This document shows, piece after piece, positions 33,398 to 42,799 of a stretch of 64,000 bases of DNA. Source of the DNA: Coxiellaceae bacterium. GTDB lineage: Bacteria > Pseudomonadota > Gammaproteobacteria > Coxiellales > Coxiellaceae. The stretch is taken from the NCBI GenBank assembly GCA_030680235.1, contig JAUXWQ010000036.1:1-64000 (forward strand). The letters run 5' to 3'. The position numbers were made by a program, and so were the translations under genes. The notes below the pieces were generated by a model. That model was given only the letters and a program-made list of their open reading frames with translations, did no database searches and was not told the origin of the DNA. Position 1 is the stretch's first letter; each line of letters starts with the position of its first letter.

Positions 33398-34732
33398 ATG
33401 TTTAAAAATTTGAGCAAAACAACAAAATTGTTCGCTGTATTAATCCTAGGTGTGATCGTAATTATGATTATTATGATCTCAATTTCGGGTAATAAAGTCT
33501 CAACAAGGCAGCAAACGCAGTATGTTAACGATAATGCATCAGCTGACAATAAGGTCGAAGCTTTAAAAACAATGACCGCTGATTTGGTTAATGTTGAAAA
33601 TAAAAATAAGCAGCTTCAAGAAAATATTACGCAATTACAGACAGAGAATAAAAATTCTATTAGTGATTTAAAGAAAACTGTTTCTGTTGAAATGAAGCAA
33701 GCGTTAGCAACAATTCAGAGTCAAAATCAGCAACAGAAAATATTGGATGTTCAATCTGCAAAAAAAACAAAAACACAAAGTTACCCAATTAACGGAAGTA
33801 ATGATGTTTCTGATGGTAATGCGTTTGTTTGGGTTTCAGATTTATCAACTGCAGATGATACAAATATTAATAGCAAAACAGGAGGTGGGTTATTAAATTT
33901 TGCAAATCATAATAGTAGCGATAGTGATTCCTTGTTGCATGATAAAAACAATTTACTACTTCAAAACAATTCAAATAATAAAAAAGATTTGGTGACACCT
34001 GCTTATACTATTCCCGTTAATGCAACACTCACGGGTGCAACATTAATGAGTCCTTTGGTTGGACGTATTCCCATTGATGGGCAATTGCCGTCTCCTTACA
34101 ATTTTAAATTAGTGCTCTCGAGCAGTAATTTAACAGCCAATGGTTATCCTATGCCAGGGGTCAAAGGTGCTGTGTTGAGCGGTATTGCCAGTGGCGATTT
34201 GTTAGGTAGTTGTGCTCGCGGTGACATACACAGTATTACTTTTATTTTTAATGATGGCACGATTAGCACGACGCAAACAAGCGGGGATGATAAGAGATTA
34301 GGCTATATTTCGAGTCAAACAGGTAACCCCTGTATTCCTGGAACATTTCATAGTGACGCTGCCATTTTCTTAGGTGCACAAATGGCCTTTGCTGGTGCGC
34401 AAGGTTATGCAAATGCGATTAGCGATTCACAATACATGACATCGAACACTCCCGATAATGGAGGCAGTATTCGTACTTTAATTGGTAGTGCGAATAAAGC
34501 TGCCATTGGTCAAGGTGGCTCAGCAGCAGCGCAAGCCGCACAAACCTGGTGGAATCGCCGCGTACAGAATTCATTTGATTATGTGTATGTATCCAATGTT
34601 AATTCCAAAACTGGGCATTCAATGAAAGTGGTGGTGAATATCACCAAACAAATTCCGATTAATCATGATTCAAATGCGAGGAAGGTGAACTATGAAAATT
34701 CATTGCAAACTAATCACAATCAGCTTGATTAG
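33398..34732 (+). CDS. TIGR03752-type (VirB10/TraB-like) ICE protein
   Basis: 444 aa. N-terminal TM helix (~12-30), a long coiled coil (NVENKNKQLQENITQLQTEN), then a VirB10/TraB-like periplasmic beta-barrel domain with TIPVNATLTGATLMSPLVGRIP and GDLLGSCARGDIHSITFIF. It links inner and outer membranes in the secretion channel. Its 3' end overlaps the lipoprotein gene by 41 bases. Confidence 0.9.
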   Translation: MFKNLSKTTKLFAVLILGVIVIMIIMISISGNKVSTRQQTQYVNDNASADNKVEALKTMTADLVNVENKNKQLQENITQLQTENKNSISDLKKTVSVEMKQALATIQSQNQQQKILDVQSAKKTKTQSYPINGSNDVSDGNAFVWVSDLSTADDTNINSKTGGGLLNFANHNSSDSDSLLHDKNNLLLQNNSNNKKDLVTPAYTIPVNATLTGATLMSPLVGRIPIDGQLPSPYNFKLVLSSSNLTANGYPMPGVKGAVLSGIASGDLLGSCARGDIHSITFIFNDGTISTTQTSGDDKRLGYISSQTGNPCIPGTFHSDAAIFLGAQMAFAGAQGYANAISDSQYMTSNTPDNGGSIRTLIGSANKAAIGQGGSAAAQAAQTWWNRRVQNSFDYVYVSNVNSKTGHSMKVVVNITKQIPINHDSNARKVNYENSLQTNHNQLD

Positions 34733-35117
34733 TATACTTGGCGTAGTTAATTTAAATGGTTGCTCAAGCCTGATGTCGAGCAAAATGCCAGCTGGCAGTA
34801 TATCCATGCAGCAATCGTATAATAATGCTATTGATGGCACTGATGGTTCAAATGGAAGTGGCTCACTTAATCAAGTGCGAAATAAAGTGGATACGTTAAG
34901 AGCGCGCAACGCAAATTATAGTGGATATACTCGTAGTCAAGAAAATGAAATTAACAATCAATTTCCACAATTACCTAATCCAAACGTTGTGATGTATGTG
35001 TATCCACATGAAGCAGGTACAGGCTATAACTTAACGCCTGTGCCTGGTTATTCAACTGTATTTCCATTGTACCAGCATGTGTATTACGCGATGCCTGGTG
35101 AAGTTGATACACAATAA
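34692..35117 (+). CDS. TIGR03751-type lipoprotein (VirB7-like)
   Basis: 141 aa. Signal peptide with lipobox LNGC, then SSLMSSKMPAGSISMQQ and ANYSGYTRSQENEINNQFPQLPNP plus VYPHEAGTGYNLTPVPGYSTVFPLY, the family's typical C-terminal YVYPH...PVPGY pattern. Stabilises the VirB9/VirB10-like core. Confidence 0.88.
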   Translation: MKIHCKLITISLISILGVVNLNGCSSLMSSKMPAGSISMQQSYNNAIDGTDGSNGSGSLNQVRNKVDTLRARNANYSGYTRSQENEINNQFPQLPNPNVVMYVYPHEAGTGYNLTPVPGYSTVFPLYQHVYYAMPGEVDTQ

Positions 35118-35181
35118 AAATCTCTCTTTATTTTAATTCCCATAAAAAATTTTCAATCAATATTGAATTTGAGGCATGTAT

Positions 35182-37965
35182 ATGTCCGTAAAAAAAGAAA
35201 TAAATTCAGAAAAACAAAAAAATGATAATAGATTGACAATTGAATCAGCAAAAAAGAATTATCAATTGCCTACTTCAATATTAAAGCATTTACCCTGGGT
35301 CGAATTTGACGAAAAAACGCAAAGTGTTTTATTGCAAGATACAACTGTGGGTGCCGTTTTTGAATTGAGTTTAGTGCCAAGTGAAGCTAAATCTGAAGAT
35401 TATCTCGCACAATTGCGCGATGGATTGCAAGGCATTTTTCAAGATACGTTTCCTCAATATGGTGATGAAGAATCTCCGTGGATTTTGCAGTTCTATGTGC
35501 AAGATCAGTTGAGTATGGCTTATTTATATCGTGCAATTTCTGACTACATTCAGCCCACAGCACAAAATAGCCCATTTAAAGAAACCTATTTAAATACCAT
35601 GAAAGAATATTGTGAATGGTTATCTCGGGCTGGCGGTATTTTTTATGACGATAAAGTCACTGACAGTAATTTTCATGGTGGACAACGTAAAGTGCGTGTG
35701 GCTATTTATCGTCAGTACACTAAGAAAATGTCATTAAGACGTGGTAGAACAGCGCTGCAAGATTTGACTCAAGTGGCAATCAGTCTTATTTCAAAATTAA
35801 AAGGGGTTGGTATTGAAGCAAAACGTCTGGATGGCAAAGCTTTTCGCAACTGGTTGATTCGTTGGTTTAATCCAAAACCAAAAATTACCAAAAATAATGT
35901 CGATCAATTATTGGATTTAATCCCTTATTCTAAAAATGAAAATGATCGCCCATTTGCTTATGACTTTAGTGAGCAATTATTTTATTCAGTGCCAGAGTCA
36001 AATGACGATGATGGTGTCTGGTATTTTGATGGTTTGCCGCATCGTTATGTGACAATTCAGCATTTGAGCAAAGTACCTGATGTGGGTCATTTAACGCGAG
36101 ATCGTGCGTTTGGCAGTTTTCGTTATGGTTTATTTGATAATTTTCCTGAAGGTGCAAGCTTTGTTTTAACCGTTGTAATTCAGTCTCAAGAAATAGTAAA
36201 AAATCATTTAGATCGAATTGAGGAAGGGGCTCGCAAAAGTAACACTACGGCAGCCACCGTTACCTTTGAAGATTGTCAAATTGCGAAACGTGCCATTGAA
36301 AAAGGAAATTATTTATTCCCAGCAACAATGGGTGTTTATTTGCGAGGTGATAATTTAGAAGATTTAGCTGAAAAAGAAAATGATTTGGAATCATTGTTAA
36401 TTAATAATGGTTTTCATGTTCTAAAAAGTGATCATGATCTTGTGCCAATACACAGCTATCTTAATAATTTGCCTTTTTGTTATAGCTATCATTTTGACAG
36501 GCAAAATCTTTATCGTAGTGGTTATGTTTTCGCAAAACAATTGGCTAATTTAATTCCGCTTTACGGTCGCGAACGCGGTACAGGTCATCCGCTGTTGCAG
36601 TTTTTAAATCGAGGCGGTGAGAGCTTTACCATTGATCCCTTTAATCCAAAAGATAAAGATCAGAATAGCCATTTATTACTTTTAGGCTCCACTGGTTCTG
36701 GAAAGTCCGCAACCAGCACCGATCTTTTAATTAAAATTATGGGAATCTATCGACCTTATTTGGTGATGGTGGATGCAGGAAATTCTTTTCATCTATTGAA
36801 AGATTATTTTTCTGAAAATGGTTTATCAGTTCATCACGTTGCAGTAACGCTAGATAATCCACCTATTCTTAATCCGTTTGTTGATAGCGAAAAAATGTTG
36901 AATCAAGTTGATTCAATGATGAAGGAGCAAGTTAAGGATCAAGTCTTAGTAAAGCTAGAAAATCGTTTAGAAAAAGATTTTACAGATGCTGATCATCACA
37001 ACGCAGTTATTGATGATGAAAGTGAAATATCGCGTGATTATATGGGTGAGATGGCGCTCTCCGCACAACTCATGATTACGGGCGGTGAGCAAAAAGAGCA
37101 GGAAAACATGACGCGCCAAGATCGTATGTTGATTTTAGATGCGTTGGTCAGGGCTGCACGTGCGGCCAAATCTGCAGGGTTTGATCAAATGATTCCGCAA
37201 GATATTGTGAACGCATTACGCGAGATGGCGGGTGAATTAGAATCACAACAAAAAGAGCGTGAGAAACAAGCCAAACTTCGTTTAATGGCGGATAGCATGG
37301 CATTTTTTACCAAGGACACTATTGCCAATCTTGTGTTTAATAGACGCGGTAAAACATGGCCCAATGCGGATATTACGCTTTTTGAACAAGGCTTATTTAA
37401 AGATGAAGGATACGAAGCACATAATGCACTGGCTTTTATGGGATTGATGTCTCGCACGATGGCAAAAGCCGAAGAGCGACAATTTGAAGAGCGTTTTACA
37501 CTGTTTTTTGGCGATGAAATTCACACCATTACTAAAAATTTATTAACCGTTGTCTATTTAACAAAATGCGCCAAGATGTCGCGTAAATTTGGTTTGTGGT
37601 TATGGCTTGCAACACAAAACGTATCTGACTTTCCTAAAGAAGCCAGAAAAATTCTCTCGATGATGGAATTTTGGATTTGTCTTGGTATGAGTGAGGTTGA
37701 GATGAAAGCAGTTGAAGAATTTAGAAAATTAACGGATGAAGAGCGTGAGTTATTTCGATCTGTGCGTAAATCATCTAAAAAATATGTTGAAGGCGTGCTT
37801 CTCTCAAGTCGTATTAAGGCCTTATTTCGTAATGTACCACCACGTTTGAGCTTGGCTTTAGCTATGACAGAAAAACACGAAAAAGCAGAGCGTAGAAAAC
37901 TGATGGATCAATATAAAATTTCAGAACTTGAAGCAGCAAAGAGGGTTGCTGCAAGCATGCAGTGA
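35182..37965 (+). CDS. Conjugative transfer ATPase, VirB4/TraC-like (TIGR03744)
   Basis: 927 aa from ATG 35182 (GAGG upstream; ATG 35176 overlaps it). N-terminal CagE/TraC domain and C-terminal ATPase with Walker A LGSTGSGKSATS at ~residue 505 and Walker B FFGDEIHTI at ~775, then the LATQNVSDF region. The largest protein in the operon; powers assembly of pilus and channel. Confidence 0.93.
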   Translation: MSVKKEINSEKQKNDNRLTIESAKKNYQLPTSILKHLPWVEFDEKTQSVLLQDTTVGAVFELSLVPSEAKSEDYLAQLRDGLQGIFQDTFPQYGDEESPWILQFYVQDQLSMAYLYRAISDYIQPTAQNSPFKETYLNTMKEYCEWLSRAGGIFYDDKVTDSNFHGGQRKVRVAIYRQYTKKMSLRRGRTALQDLTQVAISLISKLKGVGIEAKRLDGKAFRNWLIRWFNPKPKITKNNVDQLLDLIPYSKNENDRPFAYDFSEQLFYSVPESNDDDGVWYFDGLPHRYVTIQHLSKVPDVGHLTRDRAFGSFRYGLFDNFPEGASFVLTVVIQSQEIVKNHLDRIEEGARKSNTTAATVTFEDCQIAKRAIEKGNYLFPATMGVYLRGDNLEDLAEKENDLESLLINNGFHVLKSDHDLVPIHSYLNNLPFCYSYHFDRQNLYRSGYVFAKQLANLIPLYGRERGTGHPLLQFLNRGGESFTIDPFNPKDKDQNSHLLLLGSTGSGKSATSTDLLIKIMGIYRPYLVMVDAGNSFHLLKDYFSENGLSVHHVAVTLDNPPILNPFVDSEKMLNQVDSMMKEQVKDQVLVKLENRLEKDFTDADHHNAVIDDESEISRDYMGEMALSAQLMITGGEQKEQENMTRQDRMLILDALVRAARAAKSAGFDQMIPQDIVNALREMAGELESQQKEREKQAKLRLMADSMAFFTKDTIANLVFNRRGKTWPNADITLFEQGLFKDEGYEAHNALAFMGLMSRTMAKAEERQFEERFTLFFGDEIHTITKNLLTVVYLTKCAKMSRKFGLWLWLATQNVSDFPKEARKILSMMEFWICLGMSEVEMKAVEEFRKLTDEERELFRSVRKSSKKYVEGVLLSSRIKALFRNVPPRLSLALAMTEKHEKAERRKLMDQYKISELEAAKRVAASMQ

Positions 37966-38116
37966 TCCTGCAATATTTAAAAAAATCCGAAACATTCTAA
38001 TCTCAAACATTAACTATTCGACAATTAAATAAACATCTTATTTTATTTGGTTAAATTAATCGATAGAAAAAGAATATTGCTTTGATTGTCGAATTATTTT
38101 TCGTGAATTCATTTCT

Positions 38117-39124
38117 ATGAAAAAAAATAAAATAAAAATATTTTTATTTGGCAGTATGCTGAGTCTTATTTTTTTATTACCTCTGCATAACACGTATGCT
38201 GATAGCAACATTAGTTCAGTTGATATTGCGGAGGATACATTTAAAGGGATTCCAAAATGCATGCACTACCACATTACTGGCATGTGTTTTTGGATGCAAT
38301 GTTCAATCACGGGATGTTATGTCAAAACAACATTAAAAGTAGATCAGTATGTGCCGGATGCAGTCGTGAGTGTTTACACACATCACGATAATAATCCATG
38401 GGGATTTGTGAAAGACATTGAAGACCCCGTTTTTTATAAAGCAGGGCAAGCTGAAATGAGCCATTTTACTCATTTTAATTTAGGTGCTGGAGGGGATGAG
38501 AATGATAATTCACATAAAGATATTAATAATAAATTTCATGAAGTGGATATTATTGGTAATCCCGCGTTAATTGTTTTAAATGGCATTAATATTTTAATGC
38601 CCAGCACTGCAAAGCCTTTTGTCCCCTATTACTCATCTTTGGCGGATGCCTATGCTTGGCGATTTCCAGCGCTTGAACGTTTTTATCCAGGTAGCATTAT
38701 TCCAGGTTTAGACGATGTGGGAGTAATTATATTGCATGATTGGGGATCAGTTTATCCAAGAAATGGATATGTGAACCAACCCGATGATGCAAAAGCAGGT
38801 GCCGTTGCAGCCGTGAGAGCATCCACAATTATTACTGGAATTGGACAGCCGCATGTGTATATGCCGCTATCAAATAATTGTGGTGATCATTGCAAGGCAT
38901 ACCCCATAAAAGCAAATAGTGCAGATACACAGTTTCAAATGATTTATCCCAAAGAAAAGAATCAATGTATCGTTTTTGGCGGCAGCGATATTACAAATCT
39001 TACTCCTTGGGAGGCTAATGCAGCAGTTAAGGGACATGATCGTTATGTGTGGATTTTATGGCGTCATTATCATGGCTGTATTCCTAAACCAGGTGCTGCG
39101 TATTTAGGTTCTGTCAGTTTCTAG
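38117..39124 (+). CDS. TIGR03756-type (TraU-like) ICE protein
   Basis: 335 aa. Signal peptide ending NTYA, then Cys-rich mature protein: KCMHYHITGMCFWMQCSITGCYVKTT is the family's characteristic GxCxWLxC stretch, and late Cys pairs (NNCGDHCKAYP) are also present. TraU-like periplasmic protein needing disulfide formation, which fits the Dsb-like gene at 44.7 kb. The gene usually found before it (TIGR03757-type) is not seen in the 150-base gap. Confidence 0.87.
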   Translation: MKKNKIKIFLFGSMLSLIFLLPLHNTYADSNISSVDIAEDTFKGIPKCMHYHITGMCFWMQCSITGCYVKTTLKVDQYVPDAVVSVYTHHDNNPWGFVKDIEDPVFYKAGQAEMSHFTHFNLGAGGDENDNSHKDINNKFHEVDIIGNPALIVLNGINILMPSTAKPFVPYYSSLADAYAWRFPALERFYPGSIIPGLDDVGVIILHDWGSVYPRNGYVNQPDDAKAGAVAAVRASTIITGIGQPHVYMPLSNNCGDHCKAYPIKANSADTQFQMIYPKEKNQCIVFGGSDITNLTPWEANAAVKGHDRYVWILWRHYHGCIPKPGAAYLGSVSF

Positions 39125-39268
39125 CATTTCAATACATCCAAAAATTCGAAAATTCAAATTTTATTCTCGCAAAAACACAAAAATAAATTGTAGCGCGCTC
39201 GCGCGTCAAAAATATTTTTATCGCATTAAAAATTAAAAATTAAAAAATAATTATTAGGAGTTTTTCCT

Positions 39269-40705
39269 ATGACGGCAAAATTAATTCAACTGGCATTTTT
39301 AATCAGCATTGTTATCTGTGGTTTTTCAGGCTCTATTGCCTATGCAGATGATGAGGGATTAATCCCCGCTATCGGCAGCGGTTTTTATTATAAGATGGGA
39401 GGTGGAAATGATGTGCCTGTTCCTGCTTTTTATAATACCGCTTATATTCCCTTAACAGTGGACGGCAGTGTTGGGCTCGGTTTTGATTGCGGTGTTTTTA
39501 ATCCAGCATCTTCTATCAGCAATTCTCTCAATGCAATTAAAGATAGCGCTATGAATGTTGAGCAAGAAGTGTTGAGTGCTGCAACCGGTGCTGTTACTGA
39601 ATTTCCCCTTTATGAACTCTCACGTGCTGACCCTAATCTTTATAATTTAATTACCAATGCCATGAGTGAGGCAGAAGAAAATATTGCACTTTCTACGAAA
39701 AGCTGTGAAGTAATGCAGTCTGAAATCGGTTCTGGTGAAAACCCTTATGCCCATTGGGGACAAATTTCTTTGGGGAACCGTTGGCAGCAAGATATTGGAA
39801 CAGCAGAATTATCCGGCAATGGCGATATTAATCAAGCAAGACAAGATGTCTCACAAAATGCAGGTCAAGCGGGTGTGCCCTGGGTGAATCCAGATTCAAG
39901 TTATTCATCACTTAAATTAAGCAGTGTTCAAACGACTTATGCAGGTGGTGTGAATCAACCGCTCATTCATGTCATTCACGACACAGCGATGGCAGGCTAT
40001 AACGTTATCGTAAATGACGTGCAATCTAGCTTTAAAAATAGTCTTTTGGGTGATTCTCAGTCAGAAATTGTAAAAGTTTTTCCAACGGCGCAGAGTGCCG
40101 CAGACTGGATTACCAATGTCGTAGGAGATCAAATCATCACGACCTACAATGGGGGACAAAAAAGTTCTCAACCGGGTGCTGGACTTTATTCTGATATTCA
40201 ATATCAAACGCAGCAAGTATTGCCAAATCTAGAAGCGTTTGTGACGGGTCAAACACCGTTATCTGATAGGGATGCATTAAAAGCACTTGGATCAAGCGGT
40301 ACTGCTATTTCGCCTGAAGTCATAGAGGCCATACAAAAACAACCGAAAGTGATTCAAGCAATTATTGTCAATAAATTGGCACAAAACATTGCAGCATCCA
40401 TCGTGTTTAATGAGGCACGATTATCGATGCAAATATTGCAATCGGGTAGTCGCGTTCCGGCTATTTATGCAAATAAAGCGGCAGAGAAAACGATCCAATC
40501 TGGAATTTCTGAATTACAGGAAGATATGCAGAACATTTTAATGTTTGTAAAAGCACGGCAAACATTGATGTCGAGTATGTTATCTACTGTGATGCAAGCG
40601 GGTGATGCAACAGAAGCCAGCAATACAGAAATTGCAATGCCAAGTTCTAACGGCGCAATTATTGAAAATGGCGCCATTAAAGCAGCACCTTCTAATGGTC
40701 CTTGA
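39269..40705 (+). CDS. TIGR03755-type (TraH-like) ICE protein
   Basis: 478 aa. Signal peptide ending AYA, then FYYKMGGGNDVPVPAF and GLGFDCGVFNPASSISNSLNAIKDS, matching the family start (YYxIGGG...). Long helical centre with LSVL-type repeats. Periplasmic pilus assembly. AGGAG ten bases upstream of the ATG. Confidence 0.85.
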   Translation: MTAKLIQLAFLISIVICGFSGSIAYADDEGLIPAIGSGFYYKMGGGNDVPVPAFYNTAYIPLTVDGSVGLGFDCGVFNPASSISNSLNAIKDSAMNVEQEVLSAATGAVTEFPLYELSRADPNLYNLITNAMSEAEENIALSTKSCEVMQSEIGSGENPYAHWGQISLGNRWQQDIGTAELSGNGDINQARQDVSQNAGQAGVPWVNPDSSYSSLKLSSVQTTYAGGVNQPLIHVIHDTAMAGYNVIVNDVQSSFKNSLLGDSQSEIVKVFPTAQSAADWITNVVGDQIITTYNGGQKSSQPGAGLYSDIQYQTQQVLPNLEAFVTGQTPLSDRDALKALGSSGTAISPEVIEAIQKQPKVIQAIIVNKLAQNIAASIVFNEARLSMQILQSGSRVPAIYANKAAEKTIQSGISELQEDMQNILMFVKARQTLMSSMLSTVMQAGDATEASNTEIAMPSSNGAIIENGAIKAAPSNGP

Positions 40706-40753
40706 GTTTCATTTTTTAATTCAAAAACGCTCAGTAATGGGCGTTTTTTATAA

Positions 40754-42343
40754 ATGAGAAACCGTTCCCAATTTTATTTGAGGTTAAGTGTTATGAGTGT
40801 GACAGGCTATCTTGCTTTATATACCACCTTGATTGGTTGGCAACAGTATCAAAATTTATGGGCTGTTATGGTGGGAACAGGACTTGTTTTTATTCCTTTT
40901 ATTGGAATTGTGCTGAGATGTTTTTTAGAACCCTTTGAATCTCAAGAACCAAAAAGTGCAGCAGTTATTACCTTGCGTCGTTTGATGATTCAAATTGTTG
41001 GAGCATTGTTAATAATTGAATTTTGCTGTGTACCTGCTGTGCCACTTGAGCCCACCGTATTGCACTATGAGCCTGCTTGTGTGGCAAATGCTAAGGTAGC
41101 AACACCAGGAAATACAGGAACTACTTATGATAACGAATATAAAGCAGCTACAGGCGTTGAAGTGCCAGTCCTTTGGTATTTGGTTATGAGTGTTTCAAAT
41201 GGCTTTACGCACGCTGCAACAGAAGGTATTTCGTGTCAGCCAATTAATTACAGACAATTGCAAAGCTCGCTGGATATGACACACATCACCAATCCTAAAT
41301 TAAAAAAAGAAACGGTTGAGTTTTACAACGATTGTTATGTGCCTGCCTATTCAAAATATATGTCGAATGTAAGTCACGCACAAAAAACAGAAATTAAACA
41401 ATTACAAAAACAATATGGTCACAATGATTTAGGCTGGATTGGCTCTGTTGCTTTTCTAAATACACCAGGATTTTATGATTCCTTATCAGCACAAAAACCC
41501 GTTAAGGGATTTTTATTTGATCCCACCCGCGATCAATATGAAGGGCAGGTAAGTGATCACAGCAAATGGGGAGAGCCAAGTTGTCAGGCATGGTGGTCTG
41601 ATCCAGAAAATGGCCTTCACGCTAAATTAGAAAAAGCATTGCCTCCGAGTTTTTTAACAACCATAACGCAAATTGGCGGCAACAGCGGTCAGCTAGCTGA
41701 TGCAGGTATACGCAATTTAATTCAACATTCATTTGATCACGGAATGTCATTGGGTGAAATTGCGCGAGGCTATGAATCGCTGGATCAAGAAACAACGGGA
41801 AATTGGGCAAGTGAAGTCGGCAGTAAAGTAGGTGTGTCAGTAGAAGGGATGTCCTATTTTCCAAAGTTAACATTGCTGGTTAATGCACTACCCGTTATTC
41901 AAGCGTTATTGCTCATGACAATCTACGCTTTACTGGCATTAGCCATTCCATTTTCCAGTTATCGGTTGCATTTTATTGTGACAGGAAGTAGCGCAATTTT
42001 TGCAATTACTTTTTGGAGTTACTTGTGGCATTGGGTGTTGTATCTCGATAACACTTTAATTCCAGCGCTTTATACACGACCTGATTTTACGATGAAATTA
42101 GAGGCAGTCTTAGCCGGCAGTATTAATGATCAGGTATTTGTCGATTATATTATTGGCACGCTTTATGTAGTCCTCCCGATGCTGTTTTTAATGATAATGA
42201 CCTGGAGTGGTTTAAAAGTGGGAAACAGTATGATGAGCGCATTATCAGAAATGAAAGCTCCTGGGGATGCTGCGGGAAATAAAGTGGGTACCTTGGCTAA
42301 TTATCTTATAAGGCCTGGAATTAGTGCCATTGTAAAAAAATAA
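40754..42343 (+). CDS. TraG N-terminal-domain conjugation protein
   Basis: 529 aa with about five to six TM helices (two at the N-terminus, three or more in 375-500) and a large central periplasmic part containing SCQPINYRQLQ and YNDCYVPAYSKY. This is the TraG_N (mating pair stabilisation) layout that ends GI-type T4SS operons. Confidence 0.87.
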   Translation: MRNRSQFYLRLSVMSVTGYLALYTTLIGWQQYQNLWAVMVGTGLVFIPFIGIVLRCFLEPFESQEPKSAAVITLRRLMIQIVGALLIIEFCCVPAVPLEPTVLHYEPACVANAKVATPGNTGTTYDNEYKAATGVEVPVLWYLVMSVSNGFTHAATEGISCQPINYRQLQSSLDMTHITNPKLKKETVEFYNDCYVPAYSKYMSNVSHAQKTEIKQLQKQYGHNDLGWIGSVAFLNTPGFYDSLSAQKPVKGFLFDPTRDQYEGQVSDHSKWGEPSCQAWWSDPENGLHAKLEKALPPSFLTTITQIGGNSGQLADAGIRNLIQHSFDHGMSLGEIARGYESLDQETTGNWASEVGSKVGVSVEGMSYFPKLTLLVNALPVIQALLLMTIYALLALAIPFSSYRLHFIVTGSSAIFAITFWSYLWHWVLYLDNTLIPALYTRPDFTMKLEAVLAGSINDQVFVDYIIGTLYVVLPMLFLMIMTWSGLKVGNSMMSALSEMKAPGDAAGNKVGTLANYLIRPGISAIVKK

Positions 42344-42356
42344 AGGGTGATTTATT

Positions 42357-42692
42357 ATGAAAACATTACTTCGTTTGTCTTTATTTGTTGTGATAGCATG
42401 TCTAGGCTTATTTTTTATAAGCCATTATTTATTTTTTTTAAGCTCAAAACATGCGCTATCACAACCATTGACCAATTATCATTATATTTTAATGCTGTGG
42501 CGATATTCATTTTACGCGCTATTATTTTTTTTATGGCCTTATTTTATAGCGCATCTTGGTGAGCGGCAACATTGGTCGCCTGAAACGATTGTCTATTTAT
42601 CTAATCAAAGATTGAAATTACTAGCGCTATTTTTGATTTTTGAAATTTTTTTCGTATTTAATATACTGGGAAAATTATTGGGCTATTTATAA
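42357..42692 (+). CDS. Small inner-membrane protein
   Basis: 111 aa, three TM helices, basic connecting loop (SNQRLKLL). Starts 13 bases after TraG-N with GGGTGATTT upstream. The position after TraG-N suggests an entry-exclusion or channel accessory protein, but the family is not recognised. Confidence 0.65.
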   Translation: MKTLLRLSLFVVIACLGLFFISHYLFFLSSKHALSQPLTNYHYILMLWRYSFYALLFFLWPYFIAHLGERQHWSPETIVYLSNQRLKLLALFLIFEIFFVFNILGKLLGYL

Positions 42693-42799
42693 ATAATCCA
42701 ATTTCTTTTTAGATCTTATTTTTAATACAGATAGCTATCGTAATATTCTCGTAACATCCAAGCACTTAAAAAATTAATAACAACCCCATGGTGAATTCT